The notes under the pieces are model-generated. The model did no database searches and was not told where the DNA came from. It saw only the letters and a program-made list of their open reading frames with translations. From the NCBI GenBank assembly GCA_037444005.1, contig JBBING010000032.1:1-24923 (forward strand): a stretch of DNA of 24,923 nucleotides, written 5' to 3'. Positions 1 through 7,518 of this stretch are shown in pieces. Source of the DNA: DATLZC01 sp037444005 (lineage in GTDB: Bacteria > Chloroflexota > Dehalococcoidia > DSTF01 > JACRBR01). A program made the position numbers and the translations under genes. Positions within the stretch are counted from its first letter, which is position 1. Each line of letters begins with the position of its first letter.

Positions 1-70
1 ACTCGCGATCTACCCGCCAATTCCGCAACCCGCCCACCAACGGCGATCAAGACACTGGAGCCCGCCGGGG

Positions 71-99
71 TTGTATCGGAGACGACCGGGGGCTATGAT
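71..99 (+). promoter_or_regulatory. Candidate sigma-70-type promoter of the nurA-herA-sbcD-sbcC operon
   Basis: A -35 hexamer TTGTAT (71-76) and a -10 hexamer TATGAT (94-99) are separated by exactly 17 bases. The -10 matches consensus at 5 of 6 positions and the -35 at 3 of 6. Transcription would begin near 106, leaving a leader of about 35 nt before the GTG start of the first gene at 141. It is the only convincing promoter seen ahead of the four tightly spaced plus-strand genes. Bases 1-140 otherwise hold no supported gene. Confidence 0.5.
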
Positions 100-140
100 C
101 CGTCGAAACATCCGTTCCAGCGTCGTGCCGGGAAGTCAGC

Positions 141-1100
141 GTGCGACTGAACCTTCGTCTGGATCCGAGGCCTGTCGAGTACGACCCCTCCGTCCAGATC
201 GACGACCGGCTGACGCCGCCGTCGGTCGACCTCGAGGTGGAGACGCGCGAGTGGTCGCCGCGGCGCGTCGGCCGCGTCCAACGTCCGGAGGTCATCGCCT
301 TCGTCGATGGAGCCCAGCACGTCGAGGCGCGCGTGCTCGCCGACGACGGCGAGCGGCTGGTCTACGGCGCGTTCGTCGCGTACGCCGTCGGCGCGGCGAT
401 CTGCGAGCCGGGCGGCGTGACGACGCAGCTCAGCCCGCCGCAGCGCGCGCTCACCCTGAGCGACGGCGCGCGCGAGGACGACGTCGACATCGCATGCGGA
501 GCGGTCCGCCTCCGCTACGTCGCGTCGCCGTGCGGCGAGAGCGGCGCCGACGCCCCCGCGCGGGAGCTCCATCGGCTGCGCCAGGACGCCGAGCGCGACC
601 TGGGCTACGAGCTCACCGAAGCGGGCGTGCCGCTGGTCATCGCCGACGGCCCGCTGCGCTTTCAGCGCAGGCCGAAGGGACACGTCGTGGGTGTCGTCAA
701 GACCATGCACACGCTGTACGTCGACGTGGCGAAGTTGGGGTGCCTCGCGGCCCTGCGTCCCGGTGAGCGTTCGCCCGTCTTCCTCATCGAGCGCGACCGC
801 CCGGTGTACTCCTGGTTCGTCCGCCTGGGTACGGGGGGGCCGTCGGATCATGCGCTGTCGGGCATCGTCCGCGTGGAGACGATGGCCGACGGCGTATCGC
901 TCGAGGAGACGGTCGAGCTCGCCGACCGCACGGCCGGACTGCTTCCCGCCTTCGCGGGGCCTCCCTACTGGGACGCCCGAGCGCCGCAGAATCTGGTCCC
1001 GATCGCCGGCCTCGAGCGGCAGCTCCGGCGCACGCTGGGCGATCCCGCCTTCGTCCGGCGGGCCATCGAGGCGTATCTCACGAGGGCAGCCAGCGCATGA
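141..1100 (+). CDS. nurA: NurA-family 5'-3' nuclease domain protein
   Basis: NurA is an RNase H-fold nuclease that partners HerA to resect DNA ends, working downstream of Mre11-Rad50 in archaea. The 319-residue product shows the family landmarks in order: FVDGAQH with the first metal-binding Asp at residue 56, LVIADGPL with a second Asp at 169, GVVKTMHTLYVD with Lys187, and a C-terminal WFVRLGTG...IVRVE block followed by an APQNLVPIAGLE segment. The start is GTG at 141 with a weak GGGAAG ribosome site just upstream; no earlier in-frame start is visible. The stop overlaps the herA start as ATGA. The placement directly before herA and sbcCD supports the assignment more strongly than sequence alone. 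A run of seven G (833-839) lies inside the gene. Confidence 0.85.
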   Translation: MRLNLRLDPRPVEYDPSVQIDDRLTPPSVDLEVETREWSPRRVGRVQRPEVIAFVDGAQHVEARVLADDGERLVYGAFVAYAVGAAICEPGGVTTQLSPPQRALTLSDGAREDDVDIACGAVRLRYVASPCGESGADAPARELHRLRQDAERDLGYELTEAGVPLVIADGPLRFQRRPKGHVVGVVKTMHTLYVDVAKLGCLAALRPGERSPVFLIERDRPVYSWFVRLGTGGPSDHALSGIVRVETMADGVSLEETVELADRTAGLLPAFAGPPYWDARAPQNLVPIAGLERQLRRTLGDPAFVRRAIEAYLTRAASA

Positions 1101-2746
1101 ACGCGGTGGGAAGAGTCATCGGCACCGAGGACGCGCATCCTCTCGAGTTCTGGGTGGGCATCGGCCCGGACCAGTATCTCCAGCTCGACGACGTCGTCGC
1201 CGTGGTGACGGAGCTCCCGGACGGCACGCAGGTCCGCCACTACGGTGTCGTCGACCTCGTGCGGTCGCGATTCGAAGGCGCGCAGTACGACTCCGACGTC
1301 TTCCGGGTCGCCGACGGTATCCTGCCCGCGGACGTCGCTTCGGCGGCGCATGTGTCCGTGACGCGCGTCGAGCCCGAGATCTTCGTACCCCCGACGCCGG
1401 GCCTGCCCGTCGCCCGAGCGTCCGGCGCGGACCGGGACGCGGCGCTGTACTTCGATGGCATGCCGCGACGCTTTATCGCAGGCCTGTCGCGGGACGGCCA
1501 ACCGGTCTACGGGAACCTCGAGTTTCTCGATGGGAGCCGGGGCGCCCACGTGAACATCTCCGGCGTGTCCGGCGTCGCGACGAAGACGTCGTACGCGCTG
1601 TTTTTGCTGTTCTCGCTGTTTCACTCCGACGCGCTCGGGCCGCGGCGTTCGAACACGCGGGCCATCGTCTTCAACGTGAAGGGCGAGGACCTACTGTGGC
1701 TGGACAAGCCCAACCGCAACCTTTCGCGCGACGAGCGGCAGCGCTACGAGGCGCTCGGCCTGCCCGCCGAGCCCTTCGCCAGCGTCGGGCTCTGGGCGCC
1801 CGTGCGCCGGGACGCGCCCGAACCCGCGCCCGACACCGGGAGCCGGCAGGCCGACGTCACGCCCTTCTACTGGACCCTGCGCGAGTTCTGCGAACAGCGG
1901 CTGCTGCGCTTTCTCTTCGCCGAGGCCGACACCGAGGCCAGCCAGATCGCCTTCGCCGTAATGCAGGTCGAGCGCGCGCTCGAGCTCGCGGCCATCGCGA
2001 CGCCACCCGACGCAGGCTATGTGCAGATCGGAGAGGCCCGGTTCACGCGCTTCGCCGAGCTGGCCGAATTCATCGCCGTGAACCAGGACATGTTCACGAA
2101 GAACATCGCCCAGGCGACGTACAACGCCTTCGCCCGCCGCCTCGAAGCGGCCGTCGCCACCTGCGGGCACTTGATCCGCGCCGAGCCCCAGGAGATCGCC
2201 GACCGGCACCGCATCGACTGGCGCGAGCGCCAGGTCAACGTCATCGACCTCCACAACCTGCACGACCGGGCGAAGCGCTTCGTGGTCGGCGTCGTGGTCA
2301 AGCGGCTCATGGAGGAGAAGGAGCGCACCGGCGCGGCGGAGCCGCTGGTGTTCCTGGTGCTCGACGAGCTGAACAAGTACGCGCCTCGCGAGGGATGGTC
2401 GCCCATCAAGGAAGTGGTGCTCGACATCGCCGAGCGCGGGCGGTCGATGGGCGTCGTCCTGATCGGCGCGCAGCAGACCGCCAGCGAGATCGAGCGCCGG
2501 GTAGTCGCCAACGCGTCGTTCCGCGTCGTCGGACGGTTGGACGCCGCGGAGGCGCAGCGGGGCGAGTACGGGTTTCTCACGCAGGCGGCCCGCGCGCGGT
2601 CGGCGGTCCTCAAGCCCGGCACCATGTTCCTGCTCCAGCCCGAGATCCCGGTGGCCCTTCTCGTGCAGTTCCCGTTCCCCTGCTGGGCCACGCGCCGAAG
2701 CGAGGTCGACGATCGACGATCCCACACTGCGCGCATCTTCGGATGA
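1097..2746 (+). CDS. herA: HerA-like hexameric DNA translocase/ATPase with HAS-barrel
   Basis: HerA is a FtsK/HerA-clade ring ATPase that threads DNA to NurA during end resection. The 549-residue product starts with a beta-rich HAS-barrel-like region (about residues 1-75). It then has a Walker A-like segment at 156-165, a Walker B FLVLDEL with D423 and E424, an ERGRS motif (446-450) typical of the arginine-finger strand, and IGAQQT (456-461). These match HerA ATPases well. The odd point is the P-loop, GVSGVATKTS: Lys163 is preceded by Thr and not Gly, and the glycine spacing is one residue longer than GxxxxGK[ST]. The gene overlaps nurA by 4 bp and is separated from sbcD by 6 bp, so the genes are probably co-expressed. 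HerA relatives also occur in phage-defence pairs, but the NurA and SbcCD neighbours favour DNA repair. Confidence 0.83.
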   Translation: MNAVGRVIGTEDAHPLEFWVGIGPDQYLQLDDVVAVVTELPDGTQVRHYGVVDLVRSRFEGAQYDSDVFRVADGILPADVASAAHVSVTRVEPEIFVPPTPGLPVARASGADRDAALYFDGMPRRFIAGLSRDGQPVYGNLEFLDGSRGAHVNISGVSGVATKTSYALFLLFSLFHSDALGPRRSNTRAIVFNVKGEDLLWLDKPNRNLSRDERQRYEALGLPAEPFASVGLWAPVRRDAPEPAPDTGSRQADVTPFYWTLREFCEQRLLRFLFAEADTEASQIAFAVMQVERALELAAIATPPDAGYVQIGEARFTRFAELAEFIAVNQDMFTKNIAQATYNAFARRLEAAVATCGHLIRAEPQEIADRHRIDWRERQVNVIDLHNLHDRAKRFVVGVVVKRLMEEKERTGAAEPLVFLVLDELNKYAPREGWSPIKEVVLDIAERGRSMGVVLIGAQQTASEIERRVVANASFRVVGRLDAAEAQRGEYGFLTQAARARSAVLKPGTMFLLQPEIPVALLVQFPFPCWATRRSEVDDRRSHTARIFG

Positions 2747-2752
2747 GCGGTC

Positions 2753-3934
2753 ATGAGGTTCCTGCACACCGCCGACTGGCATATCGGCAAGCCCCTGCGT
2801 AACCGGAACCGCGACGACGAATGCCGGGCGGCCCTGGCGGAAGTGCTCGACATCGCGCGCCGCGAAGCCGTGGACTGCGTGCTGGTCGCCGGCGATGTGT
2901 ACGACGCCTCGACGCCGCCGCCCGAAGCCGAGCGTATCGTGTACGACTTCTTCCGGGAGCTGCGGGGCGCGGGCATCAAGGCGGTGGTGATCGCGGGCAA
3001 CCACGATCACCCGCGGCGTCTCAGCGCCGTCGCGCGCGTGCTCGAGATGCTCGACATCCACGTGCGCGGAGAAGCCTCCCACCCCAACGAGGGCGGCTGC
3101 GTCGTCGTCACCGGGCGCGACGGTGAAGCGGCCGTCGTGGCGGCGCTTCCGTGGGTACCCGAACGTCAGGCGGTGCTGTTCGAGGAGGTGGCGTCGCCCG
3201 AAAGGGCCACGCCGTACACACAGTACGCCGAGCGCCTGGCGACGGCCATCGGGCTCTTCCCTTCCCGCTTCCGTGCCGACACTGTGAACATCCTGATGGC
3301 GCACCTGTTCATCCACGACGCCCTCGTGGGCCCGGAGGGCGGCGAGCGCCCGATTCACCTGACGCAGACGTACGCCGTCGTGCCGCAGGCGTTGCCGGCG
3401 ACGGCTGATTATGTCGCGTTGGGCCACCTCCACCGTCCCCAGTCCATCGGCGCCTCGCCCTGCCGCCACACGTACTACGCGGGTTCGCTGCTCCAGCTCG
3501 ACTTCGGAGAGCGCGACCAGCAGAAGGAGGTCATCGTCTTCGACGCGAAGCCCGGGCGCCCGCCCGACGTGCGCCACATCCCGATCTCCAGCGGACGGCG
3601 GCTCCGCGAGGTCCGGGGGACGCTCGACGAGCTACGGGCGCAGGCGGATTCCTTCGGCGACGACTTCCTCCGCGTCCGGGTGGACCTCCCGGCGCCGGTG
3701 CCCGCGCTCGCCGCCCAGGTGCGCGAGTTCCTGCCGAACGCCGTGGACATCCAGAGCCTCGCGCCCGAAGGCGGCGAAACGCCGTCGCCCGCCGCGTCGA
3801 TGCGGGGCATGACGCCGCTCCAGATGTTTCAGCGCTACTTCGAGCAGACCCAGGGCGTTGAGCTCACCAAGGAGCTGGCCGACCTCTTCACAGAGCTGCT
3901 CGATGAAGACGTCTCCGCGGAGGGAAGCCGGTGA
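2753..3934 (+). CDS. sbcD: SbcD/Mre11-family DNA double-strand-break nuclease
   Basis: This is the Mn-dependent 3'-5' exonuclease and endonuclease subunit that acts with SbcC/Rad50 on DNA ends and hairpins. The 393-residue product carries all the phosphoesterase motifs: DWH (D8, H10), GDVYD (D48), GNHDH (N83, H84), AHLF (H184) and GHLH (H225, H227). A capping domain follows. The C-terminus has the pattern TPLQMFQRYFEQ...LADLFTELLDE, usual for SbcD. Its length is normal for the family. The start is ATG at 2753, six bases after the herA stop. The end overlaps the sbcC start as GTGA, so the two subunits are probably translationally coupled. Nothing required for catalysis is missing. Confidence 0.95.
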   Translation: MRFLHTADWHIGKPLRNRNRDDECRAALAEVLDIARREAVDCVLVAGDVYDASTPPPEAERIVYDFFRELRGAGIKAVVIAGNHDHPRRLSAVARVLEMLDIHVRGEASHPNEGGCVVVTGRDGEAAVVAALPWVPERQAVLFEEVASPERATPYTQYAERLATAIGLFPSRFRADTVNILMAHLFIHDALVGPEGGERPIHLTQTYAVVPQALPATADYVALGHLHRPQSIGASPCRHTYYAGSLLQLDFGERDQQKEVIVFDAKPGRPPDVRHIPISSGRRLREVRGTLDELRAQADSFGDDFLRVRVDLPAPVPALAAQVREFLPNAVDIQSLAPEGGETPSPAASMRGMTPLQMFQRYFEQTQGVELTKELADLFTELLDEDVSAEGSR

Positions 3935-6294
3935 GGCCCCGCCGGTTGGTCCTCGAGGGGTTCGGGCCGTACAAGCGTCGCCAGGAGCTCGACTTCACCC
4001 AGCTCGACCTGTTCGCCATCTCGGGCCCGACGGGCGCCGGCAAGTCCTCCATCGTCGATGCCCTCACCTATGCCCTGTACGGACGCATCTACCGGGTCGG
4101 CGACGACGTGAAGGCGTTCATCTCGCTCGACCAGGGCACCGACCGGCCTCGGATGCTGGTCGCGCTCGAGTTCGAGGTGGGCAACGGCGTGTACCGGGTC
4201 GTCCGCACGACCGGCGAGAAGAGCCCGGCCCAGACGCAACTGGAGGAGCTTCGCGACGGCGAGTGGCTGCCGCTCGAGAACCGGGTCTCGCAGGTCAACG
4301 CCCGCATCGCCCGCATCGTCGGTCTCGACTTCGACGCGTTCACGAAGTCGGTCGTGCTCCCGCAGAACGAGTTCCACCGGTTCCTGTCGGGGAAGCCGGA
4401 GGAGCGCCGTCAGATTCTGGACCAGCTCCTGTCCCTCGAGCTTTTCTCGCGGCTCCAACAGCGCGCGAGCCAGGAGGAGCGCCGTTGCGACGAGCAGGCC
4501 AGGTTCATTCGCCAGCAGCTCGAGACGACGTACGCCGACGCCACCCCTGAGCGGGCCGAGGAGCTGCGCAGGAGCCTCGAAGACGCCAGGGCGTCGCTCT
4601 CCTCCAGTGAAGCGCTGTGCCGCCAACTCGAGGCCGGCCTCGGCCTGGCGGACGCACTGCTCCGCGCGAGCGAGGGTCACGCAGAAGCTGAACGTCGGCG
4701 GGAGGAGGCGCACTCCCGGGTCGCCAAGCTCGAAGCGGAGGTGGAGGTCGCCGCGAAGGCTCTGGCGCCGCTCCGTGAGGAACTCGACCGCGTCCGGAAG
4801 GAGCTGGCGGCCGTCCAGTACGACCCCGAGGAACATCAGCGGCTCATCAGAGCCGAAGCCGTCGCGAAGGCGCTCGAGGATGCGCGAGAGGACGAACGCC
4901 GATGGCGGGACCAGGTGGCAAAGGGCGAAGCCAAGCTGGCCGAGGACGAAGCGGCAGAGCGAGACGCGCGAGAGGCCGCCGAACGCGCCGAACACGAGGT
5001 CGAGGCCGCCCGCGAGGCCCTCGAAGAAGCGAAGCGCCACGACCTCGCGCTCACCCTCCGGTCGGGACTGAAGCCGGGCGACCCGTGCCCGGTGTGCGGA
5101 CAGCCTGTCGAACGCCTCCCCGAGGTCGCGGTCTCGCATCTGACCGCCGCCCAGCGCGCGCTGAATCAGGCGGAGGCCGCAGCGAAGCGGGCGCGAGCGG
5201 AGCACGAGAAGGCCTCACGGCAGACGGCGGACACCCGCCTCAAGCTCGACGGCGCTCGCGAGCGCCTCGAGGAAGCGCGCGAGCGCGCCGAGCGCGAGCG
5301 GGCGAGTCTCGCTGAGCTCCTGGGCCCGGAGCGCGCCGACGCCGTCGACCTTGAGGCTCTGCGCGAGGCGCTAGAGGAGCAACAGCGACGGAACGCCGAG
5401 CGGGAGCGCCTGGAGCGAAAGCGCGCGGAAGCGGAGCGGGCGCTGAACGAAGGCGAAAAGCATCTCGAAGGCTGGAGGGGCCAGCTCGCGGAGGCCCGAG
5501 AGGCGCTGGCCCGCGCCGAGCGCGACGTGGCGTCCGCTACCGAAGCCCTCCTAAACGCCCGGGAGCGAGTCGCGGCCTGGATCGAACAACGTGGCCGGAG
5601 CGAGTTGAAGAACCTGCTCGCCGACGAAAGTGAGCTCGCGGGTCGTTTGAAAGCGGAGCTCGACGAAGCCCGGGAAGCGCTGGAGACCCTTCGGGTCCGA
5701 GTCGCCACCCTCGAAACCCAGGCCGAGGTCATCCACGAAGCGATCGAGCAGGCCGGACGGCTACGGGAGGAGGAGCGCGCCCTCGCAACCCGCGCTCGGA
5801 CCGCCCGCGAACTCGCGTACCACCTGCGCGCCGACCGTCTTCCGGCGTTCATCCGCGAGGAGGCGCTGCGAGCCCTCGCAGCCGACGGAAGCGAGCGGCT
5901 GTCGTTTCTCTCGGGCGGACGATACACCCTCGACGTGGAGAAGCAGGAGTTCGCCGTCATCGACCACTGGAACGCGGGCGAACGTCGATCGGTGAAGACG
6001 CTCTCCGGAGGGGAGACGTTCCTCGCGTCGCTCGCTCTCGCCCTCGCCCTTGCGGAGCGCATCCCGGAGCTCGCGGCGGGTCAGGACACGAAATTGGAGA
6101 GTTTGTTCCTCGACGAAGGCTTCGGCGCTCTGGACGCCGAGACGCTCGAGGTCGCCGGTCGCGCCCTTGACGCGCTGCGCTCCGAGGAACGGCTCGTCGG
6201 CGTCATCACCCACGTGGAAGAGCTGGCTGAGCGGCTGCCCGCCCGCGTCCGGGTGATCAAAGAACCCGACGGCAGTCGCCTCGAGGTGACGTGA
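3931..6294 (+). CDS. sbcC: SbcC/Rad50-family ATPase with zinc hook
   Basis: This is the SMC-like ATPase partner of SbcD that clamps DNA and gates the nuclease. The 787-residue product has a Walker A GPTGAGKS at 32-39 and a Q-loop region FTKSVVLPQNEF. Two Glu/Arg/Ala-rich coiled-coil arms (roughly 160-385 and 390-640) flank a CPVC zinc hook at 386-389. They are followed by the ABC signature LSGGE (691-695) and a Walker B LFLDE (725-729) leading into GFGALD. It is clearly shorter than E. coli SbcC (about 1,050 residues) and nearer to archaeal Rad50, so the coiled-coil arms are short. The start is GTG at 3931, overlapping the sbcD stop by 4 bp. The gene ends 12 bp from the convergent pfkA stop with no obvious terminator. 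Confidence 0.95.
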   Translation: MRPRRLVLEGFGPYKRRQELDFTQLDLFAISGPTGAGKSSIVDALTYALYGRIYRVGDDVKAFISLDQGTDRPRMLVALEFEVGNGVYRVVRTTGEKSPAQTQLEELRDGEWLPLENRVSQVNARIARIVGLDFDAFTKSVVLPQNEFHRFLSGKPEERRQILDQLLSLELFSRLQQRASQEERRCDEQARFIRQQLETTYADATPERAEELRRSLEDARASLSSSEALCRQLEAGLGLADALLRASEGHAEAERRREEAHSRVAKLEAEVEVAAKALAPLREELDRVRKELAAVQYDPEEHQRLIRAEAVAKALEDAREDERRWRDQVAKGEAKLAEDEAAERDAREAAERAEHEVEAAREALEEAKRHDLALTLRSGLKPGDPCPVCGQPVERLPEVAVSHLTAAQRALNQAEAAAKRARAEHEKASRQTADTRLKLDGARERLEEARERAERERASLAELLGPERADAVDLEALREALEEQQRRNAERERLERKRAEAERALNEGEKHLEGWRGQLAEAREALARAERDVASATEALLNARERVAAWIEQRGRSELKNLLADESELAGRLKAELDEAREALETLRVRVATLETQAEVIHEAIEQAGRLREEERALATRARTARELAYHLRADRLPAFIREEALRALAADGSERLSFLSGGRYTLDVEKQEFAVIDHWNAGERRSVKTLSGGETFLASLALALALAERIPELAAGQDTKLESLFLDEGFGALDAETLEVAGRALDALRSEERLVGVITHVEELAERLPARVRVIKEPDGSRLEVT

Positions 6295-6306
6295 CCGCCC
6301 AGAGGC

Positions 6307-7365
6307 TCACTGGAACCGGGCCATGCTGGCGGGGATGAAGAACTCCCGCGCCATCGCGTAGAGCTCGCGGCTCACGGTGTGGGTCTTGCCGACGACCTCG
6401 CTCAGGGGCACCGGCACGATGTCATTCCCCTGGAGCGCCGTCATCGTGCCCACGTTGCCCGCGTGGAGGAAGTCGACGGCCGCGACGCCGAAGCGCATCC
6501 CTATGACCCGGTCGCGCACGCTGGGCGAACCGCCCCGCTGGACGTGCCCCAACACCGTGACCCTCGCCTCGATGCCGGTGCGCGCCTCGATCTCGTCCGC
6601 GAGCCGCTGTCCGATGCCGCGTTCCGCCAGCCGGACGTGCCCGAACTGGTCCACGGGCCCCGACTCCACCTGCCGGGTCTCGAGGCCCTCGATCTGCGCG
6701 CCTTCGGCCACCACGATGACGCTGAACCGCCGGCCCCGGAAGCGCCGCCGCACGTGCTCGCAGATGTCTTCCAGCGTGACCGGCTCCTCGGGGATGGCGA
6801 TGAAATCGGCGCCGCCGGCCATCCCGCCCACGACGGCGAGCCACCCCACGTCGCGGCCCATCACCTCCACGACCATCACGCGATGATGCGAGCTCGCGGT
6901 CGTGTGCAGCCGGTCGAGCGCTTCGGCGATCACCTGCGTCGCGGTGTCGAACCCGATGCAGGCGTCCGTGAACGGCAGGTCGTTGTCGATGGTCTTAGGG
7001 ATGCCGACGACGCGCAGGCCCGCCTCGTGCAGCTTCGCCGCGACGCCGAGGGTGTCATCTCCCCCGATGGCGACGAGGGCGTCGAGCTGGTAGCGGCGCA
7101 TGTTCTCGAACACCTGCGCCATCTCCTGCTCGCTGCGCGCCGGGTTCGTGCGGGACGTTCCCAGTACGGTGCCGCCCACGTGCAAGATGCCGCGGATGTC
7201 ATCGACCGTGAGCTCGTACACGTCTCCGTCGCCGAGCAGCCCGGCCCAGCCGTGACGCACGCCGAAGACGTCGTCGCCATACGCCCAGCCCCGCTGCGCC
7301 ACGGCGCGAATGGCCGCGTTCAAGCCGGGGCAGTCGCCTCCGCCGGTGAGCACTCCAATGCGCAT
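6307..7365 (-). CDS. pfkA: 6-phosphofructokinase, residues indicate PPi-dependent type
   Basis: The enzyme phosphorylates fructose 6-phosphate to fructose 1,6-bisphosphate in glycolysis; the PPi form is reversible. The 352-residue product shows the nucleotide-site GGGDCPGLN (residues 8-16), GGDDT (101-105), PKTIDND (123-129), VMGRDVGW and GHVQRGGSP. In this superfamily Gly at position 104 and Gly at 124 go with ATP use, while Asp104 and Lys124 go with pyrophosphate. Here both are the pyrophosphate residues (D104, K124), so PPi as phosphoryl donor is inferred. The ATG at 7365 is chosen over an upstream in-frame ATG at 7422 because a strong AAGGAGGAA site (7369-7377) sits directly ahead and the glycine-rich strand starts right after it. 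It lies on the same strand as the dpp genes, 153 bp downstream of dppC. Confidence 0.92.
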   Translation of the reverse strand: MRIGVLTGGGDCPGLNAAIRAVAQRGWAYGDDVFGVRHGWAGLLGDGDVYELTVDDIRGILHVGGTVLGTSRTNPARSEQEMAQVFENMRRYQLDALVAIGGDDTLGVAAKLHEAGLRVVGIPKTIDNDLPFTDACIGFDTATQVIAEALDRLHTTASSHHRVMVVEVMGRDVGWLAVVGGMAGGADFIAIPEEPVTLEDICEHVRRRFRGRRFSVIVVAEGAQIEGLETRQVESGPVDQFGHVRLAERGIGQRLADEIEARTGIEARVTVLGHVQRGGSPSVRDRVIGMRFGVAAVDFLHAGNVGTMTALQGNDIVPVPLSEVVGKTHTVSRELYAMAREFFIPASMARFQ

Positions 7366-7479
7366 GCGTTCCTCCTTGGGGGCCCCCTGCGGGCGAGTAG
7401 TGACAGGCGTGACCGATCGCATACCGGCGAGTATCGTCTCGCCCTCGCGATGGCCACTTCCGCGATCCAGCTTACTCCT

Positions 7480-7493
7480 GGGAGCGAACTCCC
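7480..7493 (-). promoter_or_regulatory. UUCG-tetraloop hairpin in the dppC-pfkA gap
   Basis: Read on the minus strand, the sequence is GGGAG, then TTCG, then CTCCC: a perfect 5-bp stem closed by the unusually stable UUCG loop. The same GGGAG can instead pair with a CTCCC just upstream in the transcript (about 7501-7505), so two mutually exclusive small hairpins are possible. There is no U-run after either, so a simple intrinsic terminator is unlikely. It could be an mRNA end stabiliser for dppC or a weak terminator before pfkA. I saw no convincing promoter for pfkA in the rest of 7366-7518. Confidence 0.3.
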
Positions 7494-7518
7494 CTAAAGA
7501 GGGAGGGCCGCAGCCCGA

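Noticed and set aside
833..839. Seven-G run in nurA as a phase-variation tract or frameshift
   Set aside because: The frame continues through it into conserved NurA sequence, and a single run in GC-rich DNA is weak evidence.
1097..2746. HerA as part of an anti-phage defence pair
   Set aside because: Neighbours are NurA, SbcD and SbcC, not DUF4297, Sir2 or another toxic effector. DNA end resection is the simpler reading.
691..2802. A 703-codon plus-strand open frame overlapping nurA and herA
   Set aside because: Its translation is Arg/Pro/Ser-rich low complexity without family motifs, while the overlapped frames encode clear NurA and HerA. It is a shadow frame of GC-rich coding DNA.
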